Origin: an uncultured Roseburia sp.
GTDB taxonomy: Bacteria; Bacillota; Clostridia; Lachnospirales; Lachnospiraceae
Reading direction: 5' to 3'
Assembly (NCBI GenBank): GCA_947088675.1
Contig: CAMUHN010000002.1
Span: forward strand, 1 to 64,000
DNA: 64,000 nucleotides
Shown here: positions 1 through 8,380 of the stretch, piece after piece
Position numbering within the stretch: the first letter of the stretch is position 1
Layout: each line of letters starts with the position of its first letter
Translations under genes and position numbers: made by a program
The notes under the pieces: model-generated
Database searches by the model: none
Told to the model about the DNA's origin: nothing
Seen by the model: only the letters and a program-made list of their open reading frames with translations

Positions 1-584
1 CCGACTGCCCCAAAAGTCATTTTGACTGGCACGGGAGATTCGTCTGCATCACGATAGGCATATAGCATTGCCAGAGCATGGCCTGCCGAGCCGCCGCCGA
101 TTGACATTTCATTGATATGGTAGCCACGTTTTTCTGCTTCCGCAACCACATAGGGCATACTCTCTTTGATTTCCACTGACTGCTGGTACACGTTTGCGTC
201 GGGGTTCTTCTCGCTAAACAGGGTATAATTGATGCCTGCGGTCACATACCCCTTAGAGCAGAGCCATTCAAGTATCCCGACATCGCCCGACTTATCCCCG
301 CCCGTAAAACCACCGGCATGGAGATATACAATCAAACCATAATTTTCCCTGGAATCGTCTGCTGGAACATAAAGGTCAAATTTGTTTGCTTCGCCGCTGC
401 CATAAGAAATATCAGTATGTACCATACCAACCGAATCATTCCAGTCAACTGAAAATTCTTTGCCAGACGGGTTATATTTCATCTTAAATGCGACCGACCC
501 GCTAAAAGCAATGATAAACGTAAAAACATAGATAAAGCCCCACATAACTCTGCCTTTCTTTTTTGTTTTCTTTTCTTTGCTCAC
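1..584 (-). CDS. Alpha/beta hydrolase (carboxylesterase-like), partial at window edge
   Basis: Minus-strand gene cut by the left edge; about 194 residues are visible from a GTG start at 584, preceded by a clean GGAGGT site at 592-598. After a basic tail comes one membrane helix (about residues 14-31), so the enzyme is probably membrane-anchored and faces outside. The oxyanion-loop motif HAGGFTGGDK and the nucleophile elbow GGGSAGH (GxSxG type) identify the alpha/beta hydrolase fold of the esterase/lipase group; the acid and histidine would lie beyond the edge. The start overlaps the stop of the upstream 44-aa ORF as GTGA, so the two are translationally coupled. Substrate unknown; the divergent TetR-family gene is the likely regulator. 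Confidence 0.8.
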   Translation of the reverse strand, partial: MSKEKKTKKKGRVMWGFIYVFTFIIAFSGSVAFKMKYNPSGKEFSVDWNDSVGMVHTDISYGSGEANKFDLYVPADDSRENYGLIVYLHAGGFTGGDKSGDVGILEWLCSKGYVTAGINYTLFSEKNPDANVYQQSVEIKESMPYVVAEAEKRGYHINEMSIGGGSAGHALAMLYAYRDADESPVPVKMTFGAV

Positions 585-715
585 AGGAAATTACCTCCAA
601 ACATCGTGCCGCCAAGCAGAAAGTTCATAACCGCTCTTACGGCGAGCCGTCCTAAGATTACTGCTGCAACAATGATGATACATAAAATAAGAATACGTTT
701 TTGTGTCAGCGTCAT
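581..715 (-). CDS. 44-aa single-helix membrane peptide coupled to the hydrolase
   Basis: A short ORF beginning MTLTQKRILI and ending GGNFL. Residues 7-21 are very hydrophobic (LILCIIIVAAVIL), giving one transmembrane helix and a glycine-rich tail. It has a GAAAGGAAAG ribosome site and its stop codon overlaps the GTG start of the hydrolase by four bases, a strong sign that it is translated. Its function is not recognisable; a small subunit or stabiliser of the membrane-bound hydrolase is one possibility. Confidence 0.6.
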   Translation of the reverse strand: MTLTQKRILILCIIIVAAVILGRLAVRAVMNFLLGGTMFGGNFL

Positions 716-793
716 GTTATCTTTCCTTTCTTCCAACTTGATTTTTTGATTATGGTGTGCTACTATTTTTAAAACATTTGTATTGTCGATATA

Positions 794-821
794 ATTGTAT
801 CAGCGATTTTTTAAAAGTCAA
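794..821 (-). promoter_or_regulatory. Sigma-A-type promoter for the peptide-hydrolase unit
   Basis: Read on the minus strand: -35 TTGACT (816-821), 16-base spacer, -10 TACAAT (794-799). The plus-strand TATAAT at 790-795 overlaps it and may serve the divergent TetR gene, so one repressor bound here could shut both directions. Confidence 0.55.
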
Positions 822-835
822 TACGAGGAGAAAAA

Positions 836-1369
836 ATGAAACAAAACAGGGAAACTGTATCACCGACGAGCAACGAAGGAAGAAATATCTATGTGATAGA
901 GCATATAACGGAATCTCTCCTGACACTATTGGAAGAGAAAGAGATTGAGGATATTTCCATCAGCGAATTATGTGACAATGCAGGCATTGGACGGGCTTCT
1001 TTTTACCGCAATTACAACAGCAGGGAAGATATTTTAAAGGCATATATCAATAAACTGTTTCATGGGTGGAAAAACGATTGGGAGAAAAATAACAGCATTC
1101 CTTTCAGCTCGGCTATCGGAACGATATTTGAACATTTTGAACAGCATAGAGCCTTTTACCATCTCCTGAATGAACGGCATCTTATATATTTGTTAAAAGA
1201 CGTCATTTTGGACACTATGGAATTAAAACCAGATTTGCCGAAAGGCGAAGCTTATGCGAAAGCATTTGCCGCATACAGTCTGTATGGATGGATTGAGGTA
1301 TGGTTTCAAAGGGGAATACAGGAATCCGCAGAAGAAATGAAGCAGTTATTCCAAAATCAAGGGCTGTAA
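836..1369 (+). CDS. TetR/AcrR-family transcriptional regulator
   Basis: 177 aa; ATG preceded by ACGAGGAG. The N-terminal helix-turn-helix spans about residues 20-70, with the diagnostic TetR pattern of a helix ending in ISISELCDNAGIGRASFYRNY followed by the REDIL helix. The remainder (about 75-177) is the all-helical ligand-binding and dimerisation domain typical of short Firmicutes members. It is divergently transcribed from the hydrolase pair across a 120-bp region that holds both promoters, so autoregulation and repression of the hydrolase unit are the natural inference. The ligand cannot be read from sequence. The 3' end overlaps the convergent hypothetical gene by 13 bases. Confidence 0.85.
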   Translation: MKQNRETVSPTSNEGRNIYVIEHITESLLTLLEEKEIEDISISELCDNAGIGRASFYRNYNSREDILKAYINKLFHGWKNDWEKNNSIPFSSAIGTIFEHFEQHRAFYHLLNERHLIYLLKDVILDTMELKPDLPKGEAYAKAFAAYSLYGWIEVWFQRGIQESAEEMKQLFQNQGL

Positions 1370-1818
1370 TCGGCAGATAAAACCTTTTCCTGACAGCGAC
1401 GCTTTTCCGTATCAGACTCTCCATATATATTTCTGCTCTGTTCTTCACCTCCCCATGACAAAGGGTCATCCGCATAGCATAGAGCCCAAAATGGTTCTTT
1501 GTCCTGTATATTTCCAGGAAGTTTTTCCCATAAATGATACATTGGAACTGCAAAAAATTTGATATCCAAACAATTTTCATAAATCCGTTTTAATTTGCTC
1601 ATCAAAATTGTACCAAACTGTGCAACGTCAAAATTATTGTAATCAATATATGTCCTCATATAAACAATCGCATTTTTTATGTCCGTTTCCCATTCTAAAT
1701 AGAGCAACTGATCGTTTTCGGGTGTGCCGGAAAATAATTCGTCCAGCCGTTTCCTGTATTCATCTTCTGTTACTAATCCCTCATCAGGCAAAATTGCATA
1801 AACCAGTAATTCCTCCAT
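1357..1818 (-). CDS. Hypothetical cytosolic protein, 153 aa
   Basis: Start placed at MEELLVYAIL (1818), where the N-terminus begins to look like a folded protein and a GGGGG stretch precedes it; a longer in-frame start at 1863 would run through an inverted repeat. The protein is acidic, rich in Trp and Tyr, without membrane segments. Visible features are an acidic N-terminal helix (DEYRKRLDELFSG) and a central mixed region with MYHLWEKLPG. I do not recognise the family; small stand-alone proteins of this style are sometimes immunity proteins, but nothing here proves it. It converges on the TetR gene. Confidence 0.55.
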   Translation of the reverse strand: MEELLVYAILPDEGLVTEDEYRKRLDELFSGTPENDQLLYLEWETDIKNAIVYMRTYIDYNNFDVAQFGTILMSKLKRIYENCLDIKFFAVPMYHLWEKLPGNIQDKEPFWALCYADDPLSWGGEEQSRNIYGESDTEKRRCQEKVLSADYSP

Positions 1819-1831
1819 ATTAACCCCCATA

Positions 1832-1848
1832 TCGCAGCTTCGCTGCGA
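1832..1848. repeat. Perfect 7-bp inverted repeat with 3-base loop
   Basis: TCGCAGC-TTC-GCTGCGA, immediately upstream of the 153-aa ORF start. It has no T-run, so it is not an obvious terminator; it could be a small palindromic repeat or an mRNA 5' hairpin. Confidence 0.45.
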
Positions 1849-1877
1849 CACAAGAAGAAACAATCAGACAAATCTTA

Positions 1878-2441
1878 TCAATTGCCGGATAATTCATCTT
1901 TCTTTTTTACGATTTCATAAAAATCCTGCTTTACGGTCTCGTACTTTGAGCGATCCCGCAGGATCGCCGAAGGATGGTAGGTCGCGGTCAGCGCATAATT
2001 TTTCCGGTATGTCCATGTGCCATGCTGCCTTGTTATTTTAAAATCCTGCGAAATAATACGCTGCGCCGCCACACGACCCAGACAAACAATGATTTTTGGC
2101 TTTAAGAGAAACGTCTCATATTTCAGATATGGAAAACACGCAATTTTCTCCTCCTCTTTCGGATCCCGGTTGCCGGGAGGATGACATTTTAAAATGTTAG
2201 TGATGTATAGTTCCTCTCTGCGCAACCCGCAGTCACGCAGCAGATCATCTAATATTTCGCCGGAACGACCGACAAACGGAATCCCCTGCACATCCTCCTC
2301 TCCCCCGGGCGCTTCCGCAATCAGCATCAGCTCTGCGTGATCGCTTCCACGCCCCATCACGGGTTTCTGCCTGGTCCGGCTTAACGGGCACTGCGTACAG
2401 GAGGCAATGTGCTGTTTTATCTCATTCCATGTTACCTGCAT
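1878..2441 (-). CDS. Uracil-DNA glycosylase, family 4 (Fe-S type)
   Basis: 187 aa from the ATG at 2441, which has AAGGATGGGG at the right distance; a start five codons upstream lacks a ribosome site. It removes uracil from DNA to begin base-excision repair. Family 4 hallmarks are visible: four iron-sulfur cysteines (C15, C18, C86, C102), the catalytic loop AEAPGGEEDVQGIPFVGRSG (about 43-61) and the HPSAIL loop near the end (H156). The first loop residue is Ala where many members have Gly. It sits in a minus-strand run of repair and stress-type genes (YbaK, MmcQ/YjbR, Bcp, macrodomain). Confidence 0.9.
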   Translation of the reverse strand: MQVTWNEIKQHIASCTQCPLSRTRQKPVMGRGSDHAELMLIAEAPGGEEDVQGIPFVGRSGEILDDLLRDCGLRREELYITNILKCHPPGNRDPKEEEKIACFPYLKYETFLLKPKIIVCLGRVAAQRIISQDFKITRQHGTWTYRKNYALTATYHPSAILRDRSKYETVKQDFYEIVKKKDELSGN

Positions 2442-2484
2442 AAAAATCCCCATCCTTAGATGTACTTTTCACGCTGCTCTCTTT

Positions 2485-2958
2485 TCAGACAAGTTGCGCA
2501 TAGCTGCACCTTACAGCTTTTAAGAGATCCTGCGGCGCTAATTCAATCTGAAATCCCACTTTTCCGGCACTGACAAACATTTTTTCATATTCTTTCGCCG
2601 ATTCATGGACAAATGTTGGAAACTGCTTCTTCATCCCAACTGGCGAGCAGCCGCCGTGGACATAACCAGTCAGTGGCAGCAGCTCTTTTTGTTTTACCAT
2701 GCAGACAGACTTTTCGCCTGCTGCTTTTGCCGCTTTTTTAAGATCCAGCTCCCCTTTTACCGGAATTGCAAAAACATAATACTGTCCCGATTTTCCCTGT
2801 GTGACAAGCGTCTTAAAAACTTTCTCTGCATCCTCATTCAGCAGCGCCGCGATTTCTTCGCCGCTCAATGAGGCATCCGGCTCGTAGGTATGGCTCTCAT
2901 ATTTTATTTTTTTCGCGTCAAGCGCCCTCATTACGTTCGTCTTATCACTGTTCTTCAT
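2485..2958 (-). CDS. ybaK: YbaK/EbsC-type Cys-tRNA(Pro)/Cys-tRNA(Cys) deacylase
   Basis: 157 aa; ATG at 2958 directly after GGAGGGAGT. The protein is an aminoacyl-tRNA editing enzyme acting in trans that hydrolyses mischarged Cys-tRNA(Pro). Family signs: the VFKTLV segment with the essential lysine (about K49), the beta-strand YYVFAIPVKGELDLKKAAKAA, and the GGCSPVGMKKQ loop that shapes the cysteine-specific pocket. Length fits the stand-alone family. Transcribed with the neighbouring minus-strand housekeeping genes. Confidence 0.9.
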   Translation of the reverse strand: MKNSDKTNVMRALDAKKIKYESHTYEPDASLSGEEIAALLNEDAEKVFKTLVTQGKSGQYYVFAIPVKGELDLKKAAKAAGEKSVCMVKQKELLPLTGYVHGGCSPVGMKKQFPTFVHESAKEYEKMFVSAGKVGFQIELAPQDLLKAVRCSYAQLV

Positions 2959-3024
2959 ACTCCCTCCATACGCGGCTTCCCCGCGCCCAAAATCCATAAC
3001 GCAAACAAAGTATCAAAAAAGGAG

Positions 3025-3792
3025 TTATTTTTTCAGCGCTGCGCTTAAACTGCCTGGAATCCCCCTTGGACCTCTGATCGCATAGATCCCGTATTCCTGT
3101 TTGAGTGTATCGAAAGTGAACCGATCCGGCTGATAGCGTTTCAACAGCTTTATCTTCATCGTTGACTGGATGGTCAGATTTTCATCCTGATAATGGTACG
3201 GGATATCCGTCTCCGTAACGTTACACTGATACAAAATTGCGGAGACAGGAGCGGCAACATAAAGATACACGGTATCTTTCACCCTGACTCCCCTGCCCTG
3301 TTTCCATTCAATCTCGTCCGCATTGTCAAAAGCATGTTCGACATCATAGTACTTCGGATTCGCCGGAATTATCCATTCTTTCGGCGGACGAATCCTCTGC
3401 TTTTCTTTCGCCGAGGCGGTCGCTTTATAACTTACGTCAATCATCCCGCATACCTCTTCAAACGGCACCATGCCGTCCAACAGAATTGTAAGCCATAACT
3501 GCCTGTTCATATGATACCCCGGCAGATATCCCTCCCGCTGTATCATCATATCGTGAAACATCGTATCGTCCGTTCTGACATTTAAAATGTCTGTCGCCGC
3601 ATCGTCAGACAGGCCAAGACGCGATTTTTGAATATTCATAATAAGACCATACCATTTGCGTGAATCCTCGTGCCGCAGCACCGCGCTGTTCGGATCACGC
3701 TTCCAGGGATAATCCGGTCTTGTATTGTATTTTTCTTTTACATATTTCAGAATCGCCGTTCGAAGCGACTTTTCCTGTCTCTCATCATTCAT
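3025..3792 (-). CDS. MmcQ/YjbR-family protein with C-terminal EVE-like domain
   Basis: 255 aa; the ATG at 3792 is preferred to a TTG two codons upstream (GGGGCGG precedes). Residues about 5-125 match the MmcQ/YjbR (CyaY-like) fold: an N-terminal basic helix, the W-x-GLIMNIQKS strand and the LPGYHMNRQLWLTILLDG segment. Residues about 140-255 (EWIIPANPKYYD, DTVYLYVAAPVSAILYQC) look like a PUA/EVE-type nucleic-acid-binding fold. The exact role is unknown; binding to DNA or modified bases has been suggested for the parts. It sits just upstream of the ybaK and glycosylase genes on the same strand. Confidence 0.75.
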   Translation of the reverse strand: MNDERQEKSLRTAILKYVKEKYNTRPDYPWKRDPNSAVLRHEDSRKWYGLIMNIQKSRLGLSDDAATDILNVRTDDTMFHDMMIQREGYLPGYHMNRQLWLTILLDGMVPFEEVCGMIDVSYKATASAKEKQRIRPPKEWIIPANPKYYDVEHAFDNADEIEWKQGRGVRVKDTVYLYVAAPVSAILYQCNVTETDIPYHYQDENLTIQSTMKIKLLKRYQPDRFTFDTLKQEYGIYAIRGPRGIPGSLSAALKK

Positions 3793-3853
3793 TGTCAATC
3801 CGCCCCATTCTGATCCGGCCAGGCCATAACGTCAGAACCGTATCCAACCGTGA

Positions 3854-4318
3854 CTACTCCTCCTGCGACAGCGCATCCAACATCTCCTTCGGATTCTCCG
3901 CTGTCTTCACTTTCTCCATGGCTTTTACAATCATTCCGTCTTCATTGATCAGATATGTGGTTCTCACCACCCCCATCGAAACTTTTCCGTAGTTTTTCTT
4001 CTCTTTCCAGACATCATATGCCTCAATCGCCGCAAGTTCCGTATCTGAAAGAATCGTAAACGGCAGCGCGTACTTCTCTTCGAATTTTTTATGAGACGCC
4101 ACCGAGTCCTTGCTCACGCCAATTACAACCGCCCCTTTCTCCCGAAACTGCGGATAAAGCTCTCCAAAACCGCACGCCTGTTTCGTACATCCGGGCGTGT
4201 TGTCTCTCGGATAAAAATAAAGTATCACTTTCTGCCCTCTGTAATCCGCCAGAGAATGCATTTTTCCGTTCTGATCCGGCAATGTAAAATCCGGCGCCAT
4301 AATTCCTGTCTTAAGCAT
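3854..4318 (-). CDS. bcp: Thioredoxin-dependent thiol peroxidase (peroxiredoxin Bcp/PrxQ)
   Basis: 154 aa, full length. It reduces hydrogen peroxide and organic hydroperoxides using thioredoxin. The active-site segment [15 protein letters not shown] carries the peroxidatic Cys44 and the resolving Cys49 of the PrxQ subgroup, and a conserved Arg follows in GVVRTTYLI. The start overlaps the end of the macrodomain gene by eight bases, so the two form an operon. Confidence 0.92.
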   Translation of the reverse strand: MLKTGIMAPDFTLPDQNGKMHSLADYRGQKVILYFYPRDNTPGCTKQACGFGELYPQFREKGAVVIGVSKDSVASHKKFEEKYALPFTILSDTELAAIEAYDVWKEKKNYGKVSMGVVRTTYLINEDGMIVKAMEKVKTAENPKEMLDALSQEE

Positions 4319-4835
4319 AAATATCTCCCTGTTTTTTTATTTCACTCTCATAAGCTGCAAACGTTTTGTCATCAAAAAGCACCCACTCGATCCTGTCAAA
4401 TCTGTCCGGCGCTTTCGCAAGAAACTGTGACACTGTTTCTACGGCCACCCGGGCAGCCCTGTCCACCGGATATCCGTAAACGCCTGTGGATATCGACGGA
4501 AACGCCACCGTGCGGATCCCGTTCTCTGCTGCGACTTTCAGAACGCTTGTATAACAGGAAGCAAGAAGCTCCTGCTCTCCCGCGCTCCCGCCTCTCCAGA
4601 CCGGGCCAACCGTATGAATCACATACGCACAGGGCAGCCGATAGCCATACGTCAGCTTCGCCTCCCCTGTCGGGCATCCGCGAAGCTTTCTGCACTCCTC
4701 CAAAAGCTTCGGCCCTGCCGCTGCATGAATTGCGCCGTCCACTCCGCCTCCACCTGAAAGACTCTCGTTTGCGGCATTGACAATCGCCTTTACATCTGTA
4801 ATTTTTGTGATATCGCCTTTTATTGCTTTTATCAT
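4311..4835 (-). CDS. ymdB: Macrodomain protein, O-acetyl-ADP-ribose deacetylase type
   Basis: 174 aa from the ATG at 4835 (GGGGGAATAAG upstream); longer in-frame starts lack a ribosome site. The macrodomain binds ADP-ribose and its relatives remove O-acetyl-ADP-ribose or protein ADP-ribosylation. Key elements: GDIT (8-10), [18 protein letters not shown] (about 20-37, substrate loop 1) and [12 protein letters not shown] (loop 2). It overlaps bcp by eight bases. An ADP-ribosyltransferase-like gene lies 25 kb away in the same window; a functional link is only a thought. The 315 bases from 4836 to 5150 hold no gene I can support. Confidence 0.88.
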   Translation of the reverse strand: MIKAIKGDITKITDVKAIVNAANESLSGGGGVDGAIHAAAGPKLLEECRKLRGCPTGEAKLTYGYRLPCAYVIHTVGPVWRGGSAGEQELLASCYTSVLKVAAENGIRTVAFPSISTGVYGYPVDRAARVAVETVSQFLAKAPDRFDRIEWVLFDDKTFAAYESEIKKQGDIYA

Positions 4836-5150
4836 CTTATTCCCCCATGCCCCAGCTTTAATTCGCATGAAAACTCCTGTGAAATAAGCTTTAGAACTTT
4901 TACTCACGCTGCCTCTCTCAAACTATAAACCGTCCGCCGCCGAAAGTCAATGCTCTTCTTTTTTCCGCGGGAATCTGAGATCAGCGCAGAGAATACCCGG
5001 ACATTTTTTCATATCCAAAAAAACACAGCTGCTCCATCTGCTATTTTTGTGTATTGCCGACATCATCCCATTCATTTAATTTCTGCGGAAGCCCCTGCAA
5101 ATACCTGACTGCCGCTTAGGCCGTGTTTTACGGGTGAAATAACAACTGCA

Positions 5151-5290
5151 ATTCTTAAAACAAACGTTACTTACGCATGATTTTCTGTATCTATACAGGA
5201 ATAGCAAATAATTTCCACGACATGAAATAATCAGGACAGCTCGTCTGTCCTTTTTATTTTAACAAAAAAAGAATAACGGAGGAGACAAAA
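5151..5290 (+). promoter_or_regulatory. Repeated leader, copy A (before endolysin)
   Basis: One of three related 5' leaders (see 6229 and 9681). It contains ACGTTACTTACG and then CTTACG-16 bases-TATACA (5170-5197), a hexamer pair kept at exactly the same 16-base spacing in all copies. A hairpin follows, AGGACAG-CTCGT-CTGTCCT with a T-run (5233-5258), like an intrinsic terminator or attenuator, and finally the ribosome site GGAGGAG. Likely a promoter used by a dedicated activator or alternative sigma factor. Confidence 0.55.
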
Positions 5291-6145
5291 ATGACAAACA
5301 CAGCAAACACACCGGAAAAAGTAATTCAGATTGCTCTCGCAGAAGTCGGTTATCTCGAGAAAAAATCAAATCATCAATTGGATGACAAAACCGCAAATGC
5401 CGGGTCGGCAAATTATACAAAATACGGGAAAAATATGGGCTGCAACGGACAGGCATGGTGCGACGCTTTTGTGGACGACTGCTTTGTAAAAGCCTACGGA
5501 AAGGACACAGCCAGACAGTTACTGGGAGGATTCAGCAATTATACGCCAACCTCGGCGCAATATTTTAAAAATATGAAACGCTGGCACAGCAAAGATCCGA
5601 TGGCTGGCGACCAGATTTTCTTCAAAAACAGTATACGCATCTGCCACACCGGACTGGTCTATAAAGTAGACGCATCCAGAGTCTATACAATCGAAGGAAA
5701 CACATCCGGTGCAGGCGGCGTCATCTCAAACGGCGGCGGCGTATGCAAAAAATCTTATCCTCTTGGCTATGCAAAAATAGCAGGTTATGGCAGACCGGAT
5801 TATGACGCCCCCGCCCCCGCTCCGTCTGTTCCAAAAGACGCGAAAAAACAATTTATCAGAGAAATTCAAAAAGCAACCGGAGCCAAATGCGACGGCATTG
5901 CAGGTCCAAAAACCCTTGCAAAAACAGTAACTTTGTCAAAAGTGAAAAATAATCGGCATCCGGCTGTAAAACCGGTACAAAATTACTTAAACAGCCTCGG
6001 ATTCTCCTGCGGAAGTGCAGACGGCATTGCAGGAGTCAAGTTCGACTCGGCTGTAAAATCTTTTCAACGGCAGCACAAATGCATCGCAGACGGCGAGATC
6101 ACTGCTGGAAAAAATACCTGGAAATCCCTGCTTGGATTAAGATAA
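5291..6145 (+). CDS. CHAP-domain endolysin with C-terminal peptidoglycan-binding repeats
   Basis: 284 aa; ATG after CGGAGGAG. The N-terminal CHAP (NlpC/P60-like) amidase/endopeptidase domain spans about 10-165: catalytic Cys57 in NGQAWCDAFV, His119 in RICHTGLVY and the polar residue in IEGNTSG (about 135-140). A short Ala-Pro linker (about 173-181) leads to two peptidoglycan-binding-1-like repeats (about 185-284, each with a DGIAG motif). There is no signal peptide, so export would rely on the holin 1.3 kb downstream. Upstream leader and first residues (MTNTANT) are shared with the tail tube gene, indicating co-regulation with the particle genes. It would release the particles by lysing the host. 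Confidence 0.9.
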   Translation: MTNTANTPEKVIQIALAEVGYLEKKSNHQLDDKTANAGSANYTKYGKNMGCNGQAWCDAFVDDCFVKAYGKDTARQLLGGFSNYTPTSAQYFKNMKRWHSKDPMAGDQIFFKNSIRICHTGLVYKVDASRVYTIEGNTSGAGGVISNGGGVCKKSYPLGYAKIAGYGRPDYDAPAPAPSVPKDAKKQFIREIQKATGAKCDGIAGPKTLAKTVTLSKVKNNRHPAVKPVQNYLNSLGFSCGSADGIAGVKFDSAVKSFQRQHKCIADGEITAGKNTWKSLLGLR

Positions 6146-6228
6146 GATCCCTGCGGAACTGCAAACTCCGGTAACGCACTTTCTCACCATAAAAAAAAGC
6201 CGTGATCTGCGGATGAAATCAAAACCGC

Positions 6229-6337
6229 ATTTTAAAAAACAGACGTAATTTGCGAATGATTTTATGTATCTTTAAGGGAAAACAGAAATATTCCCAGACA
6301 GTAAATTACAAATCATTTAAAAACGGAGGAAACAAAA
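6229..6337 (+). promoter_or_regulatory. Repeated leader, copy B (before tail tube)
   Basis: Contains AGACGTAATTTGCGAATGATTT followed by the aligned hexamers TTTGCG-16 bases-TTTAAG (6249-6276), matching copies A and C. It lacks the hairpin found in A and C and proceeds directly to GGAGG and the ATG. Confidence 0.5.
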
Positions 6338-7366
6338 ATGACAAACACAACAAACACCGAACGCGCAAAAAACTTTTTAGTCAGCACCGCTGATTTCGCC
6401 TACTATGTGGGCGGCGTCCTTGCATGCACCGGGACAACCAACCTGAACGCTTCTCTTGAAGCCACAACCGAAGAGCAGAACGTAAACGCCGGCAAAGGCA
6501 ACAAACTGGTTTACTCTTTCAAATACGGCAGACAGTTAAACGCCAAACTCGAAGCAGCCGACTGGAAGCTTGAATACCTTGCCATGGCTTCCGGCTCCAA
6601 AATCAGGGAAAGTCTGACGGACGTCTACAAAATCAACGAGCGCATCACAATCTCAAACGGAGTCGGAACACTCGGCTGCGCCCCGGTCGGCGACGTCGCC
6701 GCAGAGCTTCCAAACGGTTCCATCGTAACCGTAACGCCGGACGGTTCCAATATCGACCTGTCCGCATACGGCCTGACAGACGACGGCGCTTTTGTCAGGG
6801 CAACCTACCGCTACAACCGGATCGCAAAATCCATCGCCATTGACACGGAATCCACGCCGATGTGCGGACGCCTTGTCCTGGATGCAGACCGCCACAACAA
6901 CAAACTTGGCAAAGTCGGCAGCGTACAGATTATTATTCCGTCATACCAGTTAAACGGCAGCTTCAACATCGAGCTTACGCCGGAGGGCGTAACTTCCACA
7001 AACCTTGAGGGCCGCGCGCTTGCTGTGGAGGACGATTCCTGCCAGGGCGCAGGCGTCTATGCCTATATCAAAGAATTTGACGATACGCAAAGCGCTGTTT
7101 CCGTTGTTGAAATTGCAGCGACACCGGCAGCTGTAAGCCTTGACCTGACCGACCGGACATCCGCTGTAATCTCTGTCATCGGATTAAAAGGCTCCCTCTA
7201 TGCGCCGATCGAACTCGACAATAAAAACTGCACGTTTACCAGCGATACGCCGGCGGCAGCTACGGTTGACGCTAACGGCGTGATCACTGCCGTTGCATCC
7301 GGTTCGGCAAAAATAACAGTTACGTACAATGACAAATCAGATGAAATTGATGTCACCGTAATGTGA
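6338..7366 (+). CDS. Phage major tail (tube) protein with C-terminal Ig-like (Big2) domain
   Basis: 342 aa; ATG after ACGGAGG. Residues about 10-250 have the look of a siphovirus tail tube protein: an ADFAYYVGG start, alternating beta strands, the region NKLVYSFKYGRQLNAKL and a C-terminal strand QIIIPSYQLNGSFNIELTPEG. Residues about 258-342 form a bacterial Ig-like group 2 domain (DSDTPAAATVDANGVITAVASGSAKITVTY-like pattern), a common decoration on tail tubes. A second, decayed copy of the first 36 codons lies at 9815 in front of the tape measure gene. It is followed by a hairpin and the holin. No head genes accompany it. Confidence 0.75.
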   Translation: MTNTTNTERAKNFLVSTADFAYYVGGVLACTGTTNLNASLEATTEEQNVNAGKGNKLVYSFKYGRQLNAKLEAADWKLEYLAMASGSKIRESLTDVYKINERITISNGVGTLGCAPVGDVAAELPNGSIVTVTPDGSNIDLSAYGLTDDGAFVRATYRYNRIAKSIAIDTESTPMCGRLVLDADRHNNKLGKVGSVQIIIPSYQLNGSFNIELTPEGVTSTNLEGRALAVEDDSCQGAGVYAYIKEFDDTQSAVSVVEIAATPAAVSLDLTDRTSAVISVIGLKGSLYAPIELDNKNCTFTSDTPAAATVDANGVITAVASGSAKITVTYNDKSDEIDVTVM

Positions 7367-7398
7367 AAAAACAGAATAATAATTCAAAAATAATTCCG

Positions 7399-7427
7399 GG
7401 CAGGCGGCTTTATGCTGCCTGCCTTTT
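7399..7427 (+). terminator. Hairpin terminator/attenuator between tube and holin genes
   Basis: Ten-base-pair stem GGCAGGCGGC / GCTGCCTGCC (one G-U pair), loop TTTAT, then TTTTC. It could lower transcription into the holin gene, whose ribosome site begins directly after it. Confidence 0.6.
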
Positions 7428-7441
7428 CGGGAGGAATCAAC

Positions 7442-7702
7442 ATGGACTTTTTAAATGAATATATGCTGCCGATTGTTTTTGGGATCTGCCTCTGCATTGG
7501 CTATGTACTAAAACAATGGGTAAAAGATGTAAATAACCGTTACATTCCCACAATCGTCGCGCTGCTTGGCATATTTTTATCCGTATGGATACGGGGCTGG
7601 CAAATCTCTCCGGAAATTATCTTAAGCGGCCTGATCAGCGGATTATCAAGCACCGGCCTGCATCAGATGTTTAAACAGTTTATAGAAAAAAAACTGCGGT
7701 GA
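7442..7702 (+). CDS. Phage holin, Hol44/holin superfamily V type
   Basis: 86 aa from the ATG at 7442 (CGGGAGG upstream). Predicted membrane helices at about 9-25, 35-52 and possibly 60-75, ending in the basic tail FIEKKLR. The pattern of LPIVFGICLCIGYVLKQWVKDV, then NRYIPTIVALLG, WIRGWQISPEII and GLSSTGLHQ matches the small phage holin family often called Hol44. It forms the membrane lesion that lets the CHAP endolysin reach the wall. Together with that gene it forms a lysis cassette around the tube gene. Confidence 0.85.
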   Translation: MDFLNEYMLPIVFGICLCIGYVLKQWVKDVNNRYIPTIVALLGIFLSVWIRGWQISPEIILSGLISGLSSTGLHQMFKQFIEKKLR

Positions 7703-7719
7703 AAGAAAAAAATGATCCG

Positions 7720-7938
7720 TTATAGCTTTTGGTCATTCTCACTTGGTATGTATTCTGCAATCTCTTCTAATCTGCAGCCAAAGATTCTGCATAAATCATT
7801 TAGCGTTGTAGTATTCATAGGTTTATCTTTGCGTAATTTATCAATCGTAGCACTGGACAGATGGTGTTTATTGATTAGCGTGTAAGTCGTTTCAGCAGAG
7901 TTTTTCAGTGTTTTCCAGAACGGGCTATAACTAATCAT
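7720..7938 (-). CDS. Small Cro/C1-type (Xre) regulator, 72 aa
   Basis: ATG at 7938 with AAAGGAAAAGG upstream. The protein is little more than one helix-turn-helix: recognition region HHLSSATIDKLRKDKPMNTTTLNDLCRIFGCRLEEIAEYI, characteristic of the short HTH_26-like Cro repressors that end soon after the last helix. It reads against the particle genes, converging on the holin. A similar protein (8677) lies 0.7 kb away, suggesting a two-regulator switch for the locus. Confidence 0.8.
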   Translation of the reverse strand: MISYSPFWKTLKNSAETTYTLINKHHLSSATIDKLRKDKPMNTTTLNDLCRIFGCRLEEIAEYIPSENDQKL

Positions 7939-7985
7939 ATGCACCTTTTCCTTTCGCTTTCATATCTCTTTCCTTTCTGTAACAG

Positions 7986-8012
7986 AAAAAGCCCTGCTTC
8001 CGCAGAGCTTTT
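7986..8012. terminator. Bidirectional-looking hairpin with A- and T-runs
   Basis: AAAAAGCCCTGC-TTCC-GCAGAGCTTTT with one mismatch. It may end minus-strand transcripts coming from the small genes at 8428-8883. The rest of 7945-8427 contains no convincing gene. Confidence 0.4.
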
Positions 8013-8380
8013 CCTGACGTTTTCTTTCACCTGCACATGCAAAAATGCATTGCAGCCCGGCCAGAATACGGTAAACGTCAAACCCATTCAAAGCCCGCAA
8101 GGCACTGCCCTACGGCACAAAACCTTATGTCAACGCTCTGACTGACACTAAAGCTGCCCGTCTTTTTTATTATTTACTATATTACGACAGGCACAAAAAT
8201 ATGTCAATCAGAATTTCCGGAAAAATTTTTATCTTTTTGCAAAGAAAACAAAATTGTCGGCGCTATGCGTATGAGCCGCATTTGGATGATCCCTGAGAAC
8301 GCCAAAAAGTCTGCCAACAGCAAGCAAACATCAAATAAGACGGCAGGGATTTGCCTTTGCCTCATCTGATAATACTATTG

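Noticed and set aside
4091..4780. 229-aa plus-strand ORF across bcp and the macrodomain gene
   Set aside because: Arg/Ser/Pro-rich antisense shadow of two well-recognised genes.
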